The position numbers were made by a program, and so were the translations under genes. Source: Bartonella kosoyi (GTDB lineage: Bacteria; Pseudomonadota; Alphaproteobacteria; Rhizobiales; Rhizobiaceae). From it: a stretch of 64,000 nucleotides of DNA. The notes beneath the pieces are model-generated. The model searched no databases and was not told the origin of the DNA. It was given only the letters and a program-made list of their open reading frames with translations. Positions 10,027 to 19,046 of this stretch are shown here, piece after piece. Each line of letters starts with the position of its first letter. The first letter of the stretch is position 1. The stretch covers positions 1,999,501-2,063,500 of the forward strand of contig NZ_CP031843.2 in assembly GCF_003606325.2 (NCBI RefSeq). The letters are read 5' to 3'.

Positions 10027-10060
10027 TTTTCAAAGGGTCTTCAAAGACCTTTCAAAGGTC
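10027..10060. repeat. Left copy of prophage-flanking direct repeat
   Basis: Block beginning TTTTCAAAGG and containing TTCAAAGACCTTTCAAAGG. A nearly identical block in the same orientation lies at 24610-24642, past the repressor gene at the other prophage end. About 28 of 33 positions agree by eye. Confidence 0.6.
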
Positions 10061-10261
10061 ATTTAGAGCCTCTTTAATGAATTTCTTTTTCTTCTCCTAA
10101 AAATTATGATTTTTAATGATCAGTTCTTTTGCCAGAATCGTATTACAGGAATCGCATTATTTGAGAAGCAGCATGCATAAAAAGGTATCTCTTCTTTTAA
10201 CATAAAGTGAGTGATAGCTTTTCAGTTTTCTAAGGCATTATTAAAACAAAAGAAGCTTTGA

Positions 10262-10704
10262 GGAATTCGGTCAACTTGATCGAATTACACTTCGATATGC
10301 AATTGCGCAATTTTTGCACCATTACTTGTTTGAGGAATTGGGTAAACATTACCCTATTGCTGAACTCATGCAATTGGATCAACTTGATCCTATTGTACCT
10401 TTAAGGAATAGGGACAAGTTGTCCCCATTGCTCTCTCCCACCCAAAGTGCAAACATTGCACGTTGATCTCAGAAAGCATTACAACCGATCAAAGGAGCAG
10501 GTTGCACTTTTGATCTTCCATTTCCTTCACATAAAATTTCATTGTGATCTGAATATTTCAAAAATAGGATCAACTTGACCCAATTTTTCTTCATCATGCA
10601 ATTGTGCAATGTTTGCACTATTGCTCCTTTTAGCAATTGGTGCAAATTGCACCAATTGCTCTAAATGTTCATCATCACCGATCACAGGGTAAACATTACC
10701 CTTT
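10262..10704. repeat. Array of short palindromes with varying arms
   Basis: About ten short dyads with odd centres lie within 440 bases. Examples: AATTCGGTCAA-C-TTGATCGAATT (10264-10286), CAATTGGATCAA-C-TTGATCCTATTG (10371-10395), and AGCAATTGGTGCAA-A-TTGCACCAATTGCT (10632-10660, perfect 14-bp arms). GGGTAA-ACA-TTACCC cores lie at 10340-10354 and 10687-10701. The centre keeps an AA-N-TT form while the outer bases differ from copy to copy yet stay complementary. The same class of palindrome is found inside the ParB-like gene at 22211-22406. Read on the minus strand the cores encode short peptides such as GNVYPI and GQVDPI, now partly broken by stops. Confidence 0.8.
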
Positions 10705-10766
10705 GATTTTCTGTCACTCAGAGGTTTTCTTTTCTCCTGTTTTGTTTCCCTTATCTGGTGCCTCAA
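10539..10766 (-). pseudogene. Fragment resembling the ParB-like protein linker
   Basis: A 75-codon open frame overlapping the end of the gpD gene. Its middle, starting DRKSKGNVYPVIGDD, matches the linker of the ParB-like protein (DRKSKGKLYPLIGGE), and the DNA around 10679-10716 matches 22378-22413. The ParB catalytic and HTH parts are absent, so it is a partial copy built of the palindromic units rather than a gene with its own function. An alternative is a small, still-translated accessory peptide. Confidence 0.35.
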
Positions 10767-11724
10767 AGGTTATTTCTGTGATGTAGCCGCTTTGCTTTTC
10801 ATAGCGATGGGTCACGGTAGCAGCCTTCCATGGACCATTGATTTCGCCTCGAAACCCTTGCAGGAGAAGCGGTTGACCCGCCATGATTTCAGGGTATCCC
10901 GCAAGAGTTAAGGAGCCACTGCCTACAGCACGGCATAAGCGATCCGACTCGGAAGCAGCCGCCGCTTGTGCTTCTTCTTGACTTGGATAACAACTGCGCA
11001 GACGGCGAATGGGGCCAGTAAACCCTGTTTGATGCTTGACTTGGCATTGTTGCCCTTTTGCGCGATCAAAATAAGAAGCTTCAATGATGCCGTATTGCGT
11101 ACGCGGCTCTAGGGTGAATTCCCAATGGGAACACTCATGTTGATGAATGGTCTGGAGGGGGAGATTGTCCCCGCTTAAAAATAAAAACTTATGGTCTTTG
11201 ATTAAAAAACGCGCCCGCATGCGATCCGCAAGCCTAGTTAAAAAATCAATCGCCGATTGATCGGTGCGCACCACATAAGGCAAGGTTTGTTTGGTCAATT
11301 GTGGACTGACCTTTGCTTGATAACCATGGCGTTTGGCAAGGGTCTCAACAATCTCAGCAATGGTTTTGTGGTCAAAATGTTCACTCGCCTGTTCTTTGAT
11401 CTCCGCACACATCGAGGCACTTTTGCCACAAAGGCGCAAAATCTCTCCATCACTGCCCCCACAACTGATCACCGTCTCCACAACAAAACGCCCCATAAAG
11501 GCACGAATGCTGTCCTGATAGCCAAAGGTGACATGGAGCGCACTGTTACTGGAGGGAATCTCTAAATCATTGCCGCTATCATCAAATTCCGCCTCGAATG
11601 TATCGGCTTCATTACCCGCATTGTCTGTGATGGTTGCCGTTAAAAGACGTTGGTAAAAAACTTCATGAACAGGTTTTTCTCCCACCTTAACCACAATAAA
11701 AGGGTGTGTGCGCATTAATCCCAT
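10714..11724 (-). CDS. Phage late control protein D / tail hub (P2 gpD-like)
   Basis: 336 residues of the P2 gpD / Mu gp44 class, the baseplate hub protein related to VgrG that sits under the tail tube. The N-terminal part (HPFIVVKVGEKPVHEVFYQRLLTATITDNAG) and the middle (HFDHKTIAEIVETLAKRHGYQAKV; then DQSAIDFLTRLADRMRARF near residue 155) are characteristic. It lies directly after the X and U tail genes and overlaps X by 10 bases; an ATG at 11715 is an alternative start. The last codons run into the palindrome array. Confidence 0.85.
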   Translation of the reverse strand: MGLMRTHPFIVVKVGEKPVHEVFYQRLLTATITDNAGNEADTFEAEFDDSGNDLEIPSSNSALHVTFGYQDSIRAFMGRFVVETVISCGGSDGEILRLCGKSASMCAEIKEQASEHFDHKTIAEIVETLAKRHGYQAKVSPQLTKQTLPYVVRTDQSAIDFLTRLADRMRARFLIKDHKFLFLSGDNLPLQTIHQHECSHWEFTLEPRTQYGIIEASYFDRAKGQQCQVKHQTGFTGPIRRLRSCYPSQEEAQAAAASESDRLCRAVGSGSLTLAGYPEIMAGQPLLLQGFRGEINGPWKAATVTHRYEKQSGYITEITFEAPDKGNKTGEKKTSE

Positions 11725-11969
11725 AACCGTTTCACCACGCGGTTCTTTTCTTGGGGGATAAATTCAGGCAGAATGACCGTTAAGCCTCGCGGTAAAATTG
11801 GACCATATTTGGCAATCTCTGGATTGGCTTCCAATGTGGCTTCACAATAGCCATTTAATAATCCAACTTGAGAACGGTCCCCTAACACAGCCATGGCATG
11901 TTGAAAGCAGAGGAGATCGAGACTCATATCCTCCAGCTCTACAACAACACGCTTTTCTGGTATCTTCAT
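11715..11969 (-). CDS. Phage tail protein X (P2 gpX-like, LysM-type)
   Basis: 84 residues. The pattern DLLCFQHAMAVLG near the start, then NPEIAKYGPILPRGLTVILPE in the second half, fits the P2 gpX family, small tail proteins with a LysM-like fold and a conserved Leu-Pro-Gly-Thr-like turn. It overlaps the U gene by 4 bases (ATGA) and the D gene by 10, so the three are co-translated. It likely acts in tail completion next to the hub. Confidence 0.8.
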   Translation of the reverse strand: MKIPEKRVVVELEDMSLDLLCFQHAMAVLGDRSQVGLLNGYCEATLEANPEIAKYGPILPRGLTVILPEFIPQEKNRVVKRLWD

Positions 11970-12412
11970 AAAGTTTGCCCCACCTGATATTGTCCTTGCG
12001 GTTTTCCGCCATTAAAAAAGGGTAAGAGACTGATGGAATAGCGGATACGCTGGGATTGACCGGAGCGACTGATAAAGTCGTGGTCTTTCGTGATACTGGT
12101 GATCACCACGGGTCCATGGAGAAGGACACTATAGGTGGTATCATTGATCCAACGAAGCATCTGGACCGGCTTTGCTCTCTTGATCGTTGTGGTGATGGCA
12201 TCAATGGCTACACGATCACCAAATTCTTCTGGAAACCAAACGCCATGAATGGTTTTGGGATCATTGCCATAGCCAGTAAATTGCAAACTAGGCGACTTGC
12301 CAAAACGCTCTAAGCAAACCCATGAGGCAGAGAATTCCTCTTCAAAAGATTGGAAATTAAGCCAGTCCACATAAAATTGATGTGGACCTAACATCATCAA
12401 AGGATCTTGCAT
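11966..12412 (-). CDS. Phage tail protein U (P2 gpU-like)
   Basis: 148 residues from ATG 12412, which is preceded by GGGAGGGAGC; an upstream ATG at 12424 has no comparable site. The sequence starts MQDPLMMLGPHQFYVDWLNFQ and continues with FGKSPSLQFTGYGNDPKTIHGVWFPEEFG, the hallmark of the gpU family that caps or completes the tail. It follows the broken tape-measure gene and overlaps the X gene start. Confidence 0.83.
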   Translation of the reverse strand: MQDPLMMLGPHQFYVDWLNFQSFEEEFSASWVCLERFGKSPSLQFTGYGNDPKTIHGVWFPEEFGDRVAIDAITTTIKRAKPVQMLRWINDTTYSVLLHGPVVITSITKDHDFISRSGQSQRIRYSISLLPFFNGGKPQGQYQVGQTL

Positions 12413-12429
12413 GCTCCCTCCCATTATTC

Positions 12430-12705
12430 TATTCCCTCATGCAATGCATTAGCGCGTGCCCGTTGAATGGTGTGAGTAACCGTTCGACCATTAGCAACAG
12501 GATCACGAGCGCCATTGACATGCACCGTGACATTTTGAGTGCGATGCATAAGTTTGTGTGTCCCTCCCCTCATTGCCTTCCTGCCATTATTCGGTCCCTC
12601 CATGCAGCGCATTGGCGCGTGCGCGTTGAATGGCGTGACTAACCGCACGACCAGTGGCAATGGGATCACGCGCGCCATTGACATGCACCGTGACATTTTG
12701 ATGGT
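12430..12705. repeat. Tandem duplication of the tape-measure 3' end
   Basis: The stretch encoding NVTVHVNGARDP...ANALH is present twice, with copies offset by 163 bases (compare 12439-12538 and 12605-12701). The offset is not a multiple of three, so the second copy (frame 12424-12783) is out of frame with the first. The copies have diverged by many third-position changes, so the duplication is not recent. Confidence 0.8.
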
Positions 12706-14921
12706 GCGTGATGGGGACGCGTTCTTTGTCTTTTGCTTCTGTGAGAGGCACATTGGCACGACCAGCCACCGCAAATTGTACAAGGGGCTGAGGCGTTTTG
12801 CCTCCTAAAAAACTTGGCAAATAATCTCTTACATCAATCGACCCAATCCACCCCTTTATGCGGTGAGGTAAAGATTTACAAAAATCTGTCAATTGTGAGA
12901 TGGACGACATAAAACCATTAACAATCCAATTCGCTAAATCTTCCCCGGCTTGTTCCATACCAGCCTTGGCACTATCCGTGAGCTTTTCTTGAGAAAAAAA
13001 ACGCTTCAACCATTGCCAAAAATTGGAAAGGCTTTGTTTAATCCCCTCCCACAAGCTTTCACAAATTTGAGCAACAGAGGCAAGACCTTGTTTAAACTTT
13101 TGCCAATTTTGAGAGAAATCAAAAGCAGCAGCAATGATATTCTTCCAACGGGTGATGGTGCTGGTATCAGCCCCAAAAAAACGCATGACGGCTTCAAAGG
13201 CTTGGCCAAAAGCCCGTGTTATCCCCCGTGCAAAGCCCTTTATAAAAGAAGAAACACGGGTCCCAATATTTCCACAAAGCAAAACCAGCAGCCAATATGA
13301 TAGCCACAACAGCAGCAATCACAGCCCCTACCGGAGTAAAAAGCCCCCCCACAACAGAGGACAGGCTTGCCCCAACCACTTCGATCACGGTTCCTATCAA
13401 ACCAAAGCTCCTCGCAAAAGCCGCCCCTGAGACGGCAATCCCCCGCAAAGCACCCACCAACAAGGTCATGGGGCGCAAAAGTTTGAGGAAACGTGCCCCA
13501 AACCCTGCGGTGAGCAAGCCCAGTGAGCGCCCTGAAGCCAAGAGCCCGCGCCAACTTGCCTTCAGCATGCGGCTAATAGATCCAAGCTTGATAAAAGAGG
13601 CAATCAATTGCAGGATCCCAAGGCGGGTTCCCGCCATGGTAAAACGTACAACCCGTAAAGCGATGTTAAAAGCCATCAGGGCGGCAATGGTTTTGATGAT
13701 CACACCGGTCAAAACAGGGTGTTCATTAGCCCATGCCATCAGAACGTTTAAAAAACCACCAACAGTTTCCATTAAACTGTTCACATGGGGCAACAAAACC
13801 TCACCAATGGTAACCCCTAAAGCCACAATACGGTTTTGCAACAATTCAAATTGCCGCATGGCACCGGTTGCTTGTTTGTCAGCCTCTTGCTCTACAGAAC
13901 CTTTAAAGACTTTTGGATCTTTCACATAATCTAAAGCTTGCCCTAACAATTGGGGGTTGCCCACCAATTTGGCAAAATCACCGGTAAAATCGCGCCCCGC
14001 AATAGCAATCAGAGAACGCATTCCCTGTTCGGATTTGCCCAACACATCAAAAAAACGCACCAAGGTACCGGTGGCATCTTTCTCCAAATCTTCCATAAAT
14101 TTTTGGCGAGAGAGACCAATATTGGTAAAAGCATCTTCAATATGTTTACCCCCTGCTTGAATACGCGCACTCATAGCATTAAAACCACGTGCTGCACTCT
14201 CTGGGACAATACCAGCAGAAATCATCGCCGTCCCAAAGGCTGCTGTTTCGCGGGCTGTCAGTTTAAACATGGTTGCCGCACCGGTGGCACGATTGGTAAA
14301 ATCAGAGACTTCACTTGCCTTGGCTGCCATGTGGTTAGAGAGATGGTTGATGGCATCCCCTAGATCTTCAATACCTGCTTGATTAAGCTTAAAGACATTG
14401 CGCAATTTGGCAAAGCGTTCCCCAATTTGATCCCCCGTCATATCAAAGGCGACCGCTGCCTTGGCAGCATAAATACTAAAAGCCTCGAGATCTTGTTCAC
14501 CAATGCCTGCTTGGCTGGCACTGGTCATCAATTCTAAGACTTCACGGGCAGCCAAAGGGATTTTTGTAGAGGTTTCCAAAGCAAAACGGCGCAATTCTTT
14601 TAAACGATCAAGGGGGGCATCGAGAACCTTTTCCAAGCCCTTCATTGATTGATCAAATTGCATGGCTTTATAAAGAGGGGCAATCAAGGTTGCGGTTTGA
14701 GCAATCGCCCCCACCATGCGCCCACGCGCATGGTGAAAAGCATTTTCTGCATTGGCTGTAGATTCCTTCAAGTACTCAGGGTCAAACCACCCTTTAAAAT
14801 GCTTTCGTGTCTGGCTTTGGAAATGCGCAACATCTAAACTAAAGGCTCTTAAGTCTCGCTTGGCAGAGGCGATCCCCTCTTGCAGATGATTGACAAAACG
14901 CACAACAAGAGAAACATCCAT
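12587..14921 (-). pseudogene. Phage tail tape measure protein, frameshifted
   Basis: The tape measure protein sets tail length and lines the tube. The N-terminal part (13194-14921; starts MDVSLVVRFVNHLQEGIASAKRDL) has the TP901-type core with GIVPESAARGFNAMSARIQAGG near residue 240, then hydrophobic segments near 390-550. At about 13255-13262 the frame breaks after ALWKYWDP. The rest continues in another frame (12587-13318) as SSFIKGFARGITRAFGQAF, ending ANALHGGTE. One surplus base explains the break. No slippery heptamer is apparent there, so it is read as a disabling mutation. It lies between the E/E' and U genes as in P2. Confidence 0.8.
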
Positions 14922-14930
14922 GATTGCATC

Positions 14931-15466
14931 TTATCCTAACATTTGGCTTTCATATTCTTGTTGTTTAAGGCGCGCGAGTTCTTCTCGATAAGCAATCACT
15001 TCCAGCCAATCCATCTGGTTAATCTCTGAAGGCGCCCAGTGATAATAAAGGGCTAGTTCTGCTCCAAATTGTCTGGCAGAGAGGATTGGCGTGTGGGAAA
15101 AAAAGCAAAAAAAGCCTTAAACACTGCCATAATATCGATAACATCAAGATGATTAATCAATTCAACAGATTCATGAGACATATCGGCTAAAAGCACGGCT
15201 ATTCCTTCCATGGCTTCATGGGTAAATAAAGCCTCACAAAGCTTGGCAATGAGAATATCATTGCTCAAAGGTATTTTATCTTCTTCTACAGCGGGCAAAA
15301 GTAACTTTGCCAGCTGTGGTCCAATCAACACAGCTAATTGGCGTGCTTGCTTGAAATTTGGGCGATAAAAGATCAATTTCTGCCGTATTGATTCTTTGCC
15401 CTCCTTGTCTTGATAAACAAGGGGAACCTGTAATTCCACCTCAACACTTGTTTGTAAACTTGTCAT
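14931..15466 (-). CDS. Tail assembly chaperone, -1 frameshift product (E+E')
   Basis: If ribosomes slip by -1 at T TTT TTT within 15098-15113, translation leaves the E frame and continues through SHTPILSARQFGAELALYYHWAP to the stop at 14931. That adds the segment ALYYHWAPSEINQMDWLEVIAYREEL, which has the look of P2 gpE'. The E' frame has no start of its own with a good ribosome site and is open throughout. The arrangement (chaperone, slippery run, second frame, tape measure) is the conserved frameshift cassette of tailed phages. Confidence 0.7.
15053..15466 (-). CDS. Phage tail assembly chaperone, zero-frame product (P2 gpE-like)
   Basis: 137 residues from ATG 15466, with AGGA seven bases before it; a TTG six bases upstream is less likely. 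It lies between the tube and tape-measure genes, exactly where P2 encodes gpE, a chaperone that binds the tape measure during tail assembly. The sequence near the C-terminus (VFKAFFAFFP) is encoded by two T7 runs that form slippery heptamers, so some ribosomes should shift to a longer product (next entry). Confidence 0.78.
   Translation of the reverse strand: MTSLQTSVEVELQVPLVYQDKEGKESIRQKLIFYRPNFKQARQLAVLIGPQLAKLLLPAVEEDKIPLSNDILIAKLCEALFTHEAMEGIAVLLADMSHESVELINHLDVIDIMAVFKAFFAFFPTRQSSLPDNLEQN
15098..15113 (-). other. Programmed -1 frameshift site
   Basis: On the minus strand the zero frame reads GCT TTT TTT GCT TTT TTT CCC, giving two heptamers T TTT TTT (15113-15107 and 15104-15098). Either allows tandem slippage by one base. 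P2 uses a T TTT TTG run at the same place. Confidence 0.65.
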
Positions 15467-15475
15467 GATCAATTC

Positions 15476-15994
15476 CTATAAATTGAGAATAGAGCGACGG
15501 CGAGAGCCGATATCTTGTCCATTGCGCACAAGCCAGCCGCCCCGTTTAAATGAGAAACGATGTAAAACAGAACCATCCCAAAATTCTGTATAGTCCCAAA
15601 CATTCTTGATCTCGCAATCATAGCCTGTGGCTTTTCCAGCTGTTAAGCTTTCGCTATCGACTTTGACCAAACGCCCCGTGACATCAATGGAATGTTCATG
15701 CTCGCGTCCATCTTCTTCAGACACCACATGTTTTTTGCCGGTAAATTTATGACGAAGACCAGGAGGACCGCCAAAGATACCGATGATTTCTGGCGTGTGG
15801 CTGCGGATTTTCATTTGCAAGCTCAAAGCTTTCACACCAAGACCACTCACATCAATTTGCATATCAGAGCCCCCTGGTTGATAGGTTTCGGTGATTTCTT
15901 CCAACGTGGGAAGTTTGAGTGTTTCAAGATCAAGATGAAGATTGACATCATCATCAACAATCAGGGTAAAACCGCGAACAATTCTTAAAGTCAT
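15476..15994 (-). CDS. Phage major tail tube protein (P2 FII-like)
   Basis: 172 residues, the usual size of FII. It begins MTLRIVRGFTLIVDDDVNLHLDLETLKLPTL and contains the central YQPGGSDMQIDVSGLGVKALSLQMKI, then a HKFTGKKHV...DVTGRL segment, matching the tail tube family. Many copies stack into the inner tube inside the contractile sheath. The start overlaps the sheath stop by 4 bases (ATGA), with AGGAG upstream. Confidence 0.88.
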   Translation of the reverse strand: MTLRIVRGFTLIVDDDVNLHLDLETLKLPTLEEITETYQPGGSDMQIDVSGLGVKALSLQMKIRSHTPEIIGIFGGPPGLRHKFTGKKHVVSEEDGREHEHSIDVTGRLVKVDSESLTAGKATGYDCEIKNVWDYTEFWDGSVLHRFSFKRGGWLVRNGQDIGSRRRSILNL

Positions 15995-17280
15995 ACATCA
16001 CTCCTTGCTGCCTTGCGATAACCCTCAAGCGTATCGCCAAAAGCATAGGTCATTTTATTTTGGATATCTTGCGCCAGCCGATTAAAGTAAGCACCATTGC
16101 GCCGGCTGCCGAAGCTTAAATCTTCGAGAGGGGGCACTTCTTCTGCATCAAATTCCACCCGCAATTTTCCCAATTGCAAATTGCTGTTTGAATTCAAATC
16201 ACGGTCAAACCAAACCCGCCCCCCTAAAAGCGCACCGCGCGCAATCATATCATCAAGAAACTGTGTAAGGCTGCGGGTAATAGCAATGACATGTTGACCG
16301 GTCAGATTCTCGTCATTCGCCCAAGGGCGTAAATTGTTAATGATGGTTTTTTCCAAGGCTGCGCGGGTGCGTACCACATTGACAAAACGCCAGAGTGGAT
16401 CACTCGAGGTGGTGTGATTGCCCCATAAAATGCGCCCATTGGCAGCCAATTGACCTTGGGCATTTTGGCTAAGGCGGGCGGGAATAAAGGTGGCAATATC
16501 GGCTTGATTGAGACGATTAGCCTCATGATCAATTTCCCCATCAAAATAGCTAATGGGGCGTGCTGTGCCTAAAATACCATGCACATCTTGGTTAGAGGGA
16601 GACCAAAAAACACCCCCCTTTTGTTTGTCACGTTTGATAAACATCGCCGCCACAAAGGGGCTTGCTGGTTTAATACTAAAGCCCCCCTCACTATTTGCTA
16701 CCCGCACAAAGGGGTCAATCAGATAACAAAAGCGTGAGGAGAAATCCGCGCGAAAGGCAAGGCTTTCTTCCGTATTTTTGCCCCCCGTATCGAACACGGC
16801 AATGGCTTGTAGCTTTTCGGCAACCTGTTCTAGAGCATCTGCTAGTGGATTTTTAGCATTATCAAGGCGCCCTGCACTATAAGCTGGCGCTAAGAGAATT
16901 CCAGGTTCCACACCTAAATGCCCTCTAGCATGTTTTAGCGCATGAACACCGGTTAAAGAAACACTTGACCCCACCATTTCTGTTTGTGTCTCAGCAATGG
17001 TAGACTTTTCCTCCACCCGCACAAGGATCACTTGTGCCTCAATTCCTTGCGCACGAACGGCATTGATAACATCAAGGGCCGTTCCTCTTGTCCCAAGCTT
17101 TTGGATTTTCTCTGTCTCATGGGTAAAGACCAACACGGGCTCGTTAAGGGGATAGGTCTGTGCATCCGCATCAGGGGCTGTCACAACCGCCCCAATGGCG
17201 GTTTGGCTAAACATCTCTAAAGGGCGAGAAGCTTGACCATCCTCAATGAGGCGAATACCATGATTAAATTCTGTTGCCAT
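15991..17280 (-). CDS. Phage tail sheath protein (P2 FI-like)
   Basis: 429 residues from ATG 17280, which has GGAG eight bases upstream; the open frame extends further but without a ribosome site. The protein starts MATEFNHGIRLIEDGQASRP. It has GVEPGILLAPAYS near residue 140, SPSNQDVHGILGTARPI near residue 235, and DFDAEEVPPLEDLSFG near the C-terminus, all typical of contractile sheath proteins. Sheath subunits contract to drive the tube through the envelope. The gene looks intact, unlike the tape measure. Confidence 0.9.
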   Translation of the reverse strand: MATEFNHGIRLIEDGQASRPLEMFSQTAIGAVVTAPDADAQTYPLNEPVLVFTHETEKIQKLGTRGTALDVINAVRAQGIEAQVILVRVEEKSTIAETQTEMVGSSVSLTGVHALKHARGHLGVEPGILLAPAYSAGRLDNAKNPLADALEQVAEKLQAIAVFDTGGKNTEESLAFRADFSSRFCYLIDPFVRVANSEGGFSIKPASPFVAAMFIKRDKQKGGVFWSPSNQDVHGILGTARPISYFDGEIDHEANRLNQADIATFIPARLSQNAQGQLAANGRILWGNHTTSSDPLWRFVNVVRTRAALEKTIINNLRPWANDENLTGQHVIAITRSLTQFLDDMIARGALLGGRVWFDRDLNSNSNLQLGKLRVEFDAEEVPPLEDLSFGSRRNGAYFNRLAQDIQNKMTYAFGDTLEGYRKAARSDV

Positions 17281-17350
17281 TTTGCTCTCCAAATCAATGA
17301 AGAGACTATAACAAGCATCACCATGCTCCATAAGCCTGACAGTGTCAGTC

Positions 17351-17375
17351 AAAAAAAGCCCTTTAAAAGGGCTTT
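17351..17375 (-). terminator. Terminator after the fibre gene
   Basis: Read on the minus strand: AAAGCCCTTT-T-AAAGGGCTTT followed by a run of T (down to 17351). The stem is a perfect 10 bp. It separates the fibre transcript from the sheath-tube-tape-measure genes. A further dyad, CTGAC-AGT-GTCAG (17336-17348), lies just before the sheath gene. Confidence 0.7.
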
Positions 17376-17452
17376 GAAAGAGACTTTAAAAACATATAAG
17401 CCTGCTTATAGAACAGCTATCCATTTGACTTGCGCTCTCTTTGGTTTTGTAT

Positions 17453-18814
17453 TTATTCTTTCCATAACCTTATAAGGACAGCACCATCAGCTCCAGCACC
17501 ACTTGGAGAATCAGTTCCATGAGAGCCCGCACCGCCACCACCAAAACCACGCCCTGCTTTTCCTGAACTATAGGAACCTTGTCCCGTTCCTCCACCCCCT
17601 CCCCTTGATGTATCGCCTCCAGCATCACCGCCATTACCACTTATCTTGCCAGTAATTCCATCCGTTCCAGCACAACCATTGCCGCCTTTGGCAAGTCCTG
17701 GATGTTCGTCTGTTGCTAAACCAAAATTTCCTCCCATTCCTCCAGCACCACCAGAGCCTGAAGAGTAATTAGATGAATTGTAATAATAAGCACCACCACC
17801 ACCCTTTCCTCCTGTAGCCGTCATAAAATTTTTGCCAACAACTGTTGTTTCTCCAGAATTACCGCTTACAAAATTCTTTGCAACAGAAGCTCCTCCTTTA
17901 CCAATGGTGATATTCTCATGCCCTTTTAAACTGGCTTTATAGCCATACCATACGGAACAACCGCCACCGCCACCACCTCCTCCTAATCTTGAAACAAAAG
18001 CTCCACCACCACTACCGCCGCCCCCCCATGCTTGGATCTCAACTTTGGTTTTATCCGTGACCCAATCGGGCCATTCAATTTTGCCATCTTGTGTATAGAG
18101 CAATTCAGCATCAGCAAGGGCAGTCCAATTGGTGATTTTATCGATCAAATCTTTTTTAAGACTCTTTATCCCTGCCAAGATGGCGGCATCAACTTGCGCC
18201 TTCGTATAAACAACATCACCATCGATTCTCAAAGGTCCTTTAAGCGAGCTTCCGCTCGTACTTAAGTTAGTGACCACTTCACCATTATGGGTGAGGTTCA
18301 ATGATGCGTTTCCCAACAGTTCTAAGCCACCACTCATGGTGACTTTGCTGGTAAACTTATTGTAATTTTTCCATTCATTTGGGCTTGTGAGGCGCCCATA
18401 GCTGGTCAGATCTTGATTGATCTTGGCTCTAAAGTCATCAAGCCCCACGATATCTTCTGTTTTATGTTTGTGCGCACCTAACAGTGAGACAGCACTACCA
18501 AAAGTAAAATTATTGTTGCTTGATTTGTAGAGCACATAATTGTTGGCGGCATCTTTTGCCCCCTCGATATCGCTTAAATCAGCAAAAGTGAAGGTTTTAT
18601 CCGCTGCCATCTTGCCATGAAGAGCACTTTCTAGATCTGTGATTTCGCTTATGATATGCGTGTGTTGTAAGGGCGCCTTTTCGTCTATTTTTTCCTCAAC
18701 AGCCACAAGCGCTTGATCAAGTTTATTGAGGTTTTCGCGCAAGATTGGGAATTCAGAACTGATAAAACGCCCCTCTTGAGGCAATTCCATGTCGAGTTTT
18801 TTAGTTTTGCTCAT
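17453..18814 (-). CDS. Phage tail fibre / glycine-rich receptor-binding protein
   Basis: 453 residues from ATG 18814, with GGGAGA upstream; an earlier ATG at 18829 is less likely. The N-terminal third is helical and rich in E, K and D with repeated HTHIISEITDLESALHGK-like motifs found in phage fibres (SDIEGAKDAANNY, HKTEDIVGLDDF). The last ~170 residues are extremely glycine-rich with runs of G and clustered aromatic residues, like the tip adhesins that bind host surface receptors. It ends VLIRLWKE, a common fibre end. It is the most likely host-range part of this tail module. Confidence 0.78.
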   Translation of the reverse strand: MSKTKKLDMELPQEGRFISSEFPILRENLNKLDQALVAVEEKIDEKAPLQHTHIISEITDLESALHGKMAADKTFTFADLSDIEGAKDAANNYVLYKSSNNNFTFGSAVSLLGAHKHKTEDIVGLDDFRAKINQDLTSYGRLTSPNEWKNYNKFTSKVTMSGGLELLGNASLNLTHNGEVVTNLSTSGSSLKGPLRIDGDVVYTKAQVDAAILAGIKSLKKDLIDKITNWTALADAELLYTQDGKIEWPDWVTDKTKVEIQAWGGGGSGGGAFVSRLGGGGGGGGCSVWYGYKASLKGHENITIGKGGASVAKNFVSGNSGETTVVGKNFMTATGGKGGGGAYYYNSSNYSSGSGGAGGMGGNFGLATDEHPGLAKGGNGCAGTDGITGKISGNGGDAGGDTSRGGGGGTGQGSYSSGKAGRGFGGGGAGSHGTDSPSGAGADGAVLIRLWKE

Positions 18815-18854
18815 TTTTTGTTCTCCCATTACAATATGCCAGCACCAAAATCAC

Positions 18855-19046
18855 TCACCATGGAATGCGCCGCGCCACTTCCGCTTTAGTCCAGTCATTC
18901 GTCTGTGCCAGAGCGATCACTGAATCCACAAGCGCATCCCATAAAGCAATATCATCACTATTGCGGTTTTGTGCTGTCCCATCGGGCTGTTTTTTTGGTC
19001 GCTCCCAAGGATTTTTATCAACGGTTGCATTTATCGCGTACTTCAT
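18855..19046 (-). CDS. Small phage-associated protein
   Basis: 63 residues, MKYAINATVDKNPWERPK at the start and KAEVARRIPW at the end. AGGGGAA lies before the ATG. It lies directly upstream of the fibre gene in the same direction with a 40-base gap and is probably in the same transcript. It is not recognised beyond its position; a small fibre-associated or chaperone role is possible but not shown. Confidence 0.55.
   Translation of the reverse strand: MKYAINATVDKNPWERPKKQPDGTAQNRNSDDIALWDALVDSVIALAQTNDWTKAEVARRIPW

Noticed and set aside
13240..13554. Cys-rich 104-residue minus-strand frame
   Set aside because: Alternate frame of the tape measure gene near the frameshift.
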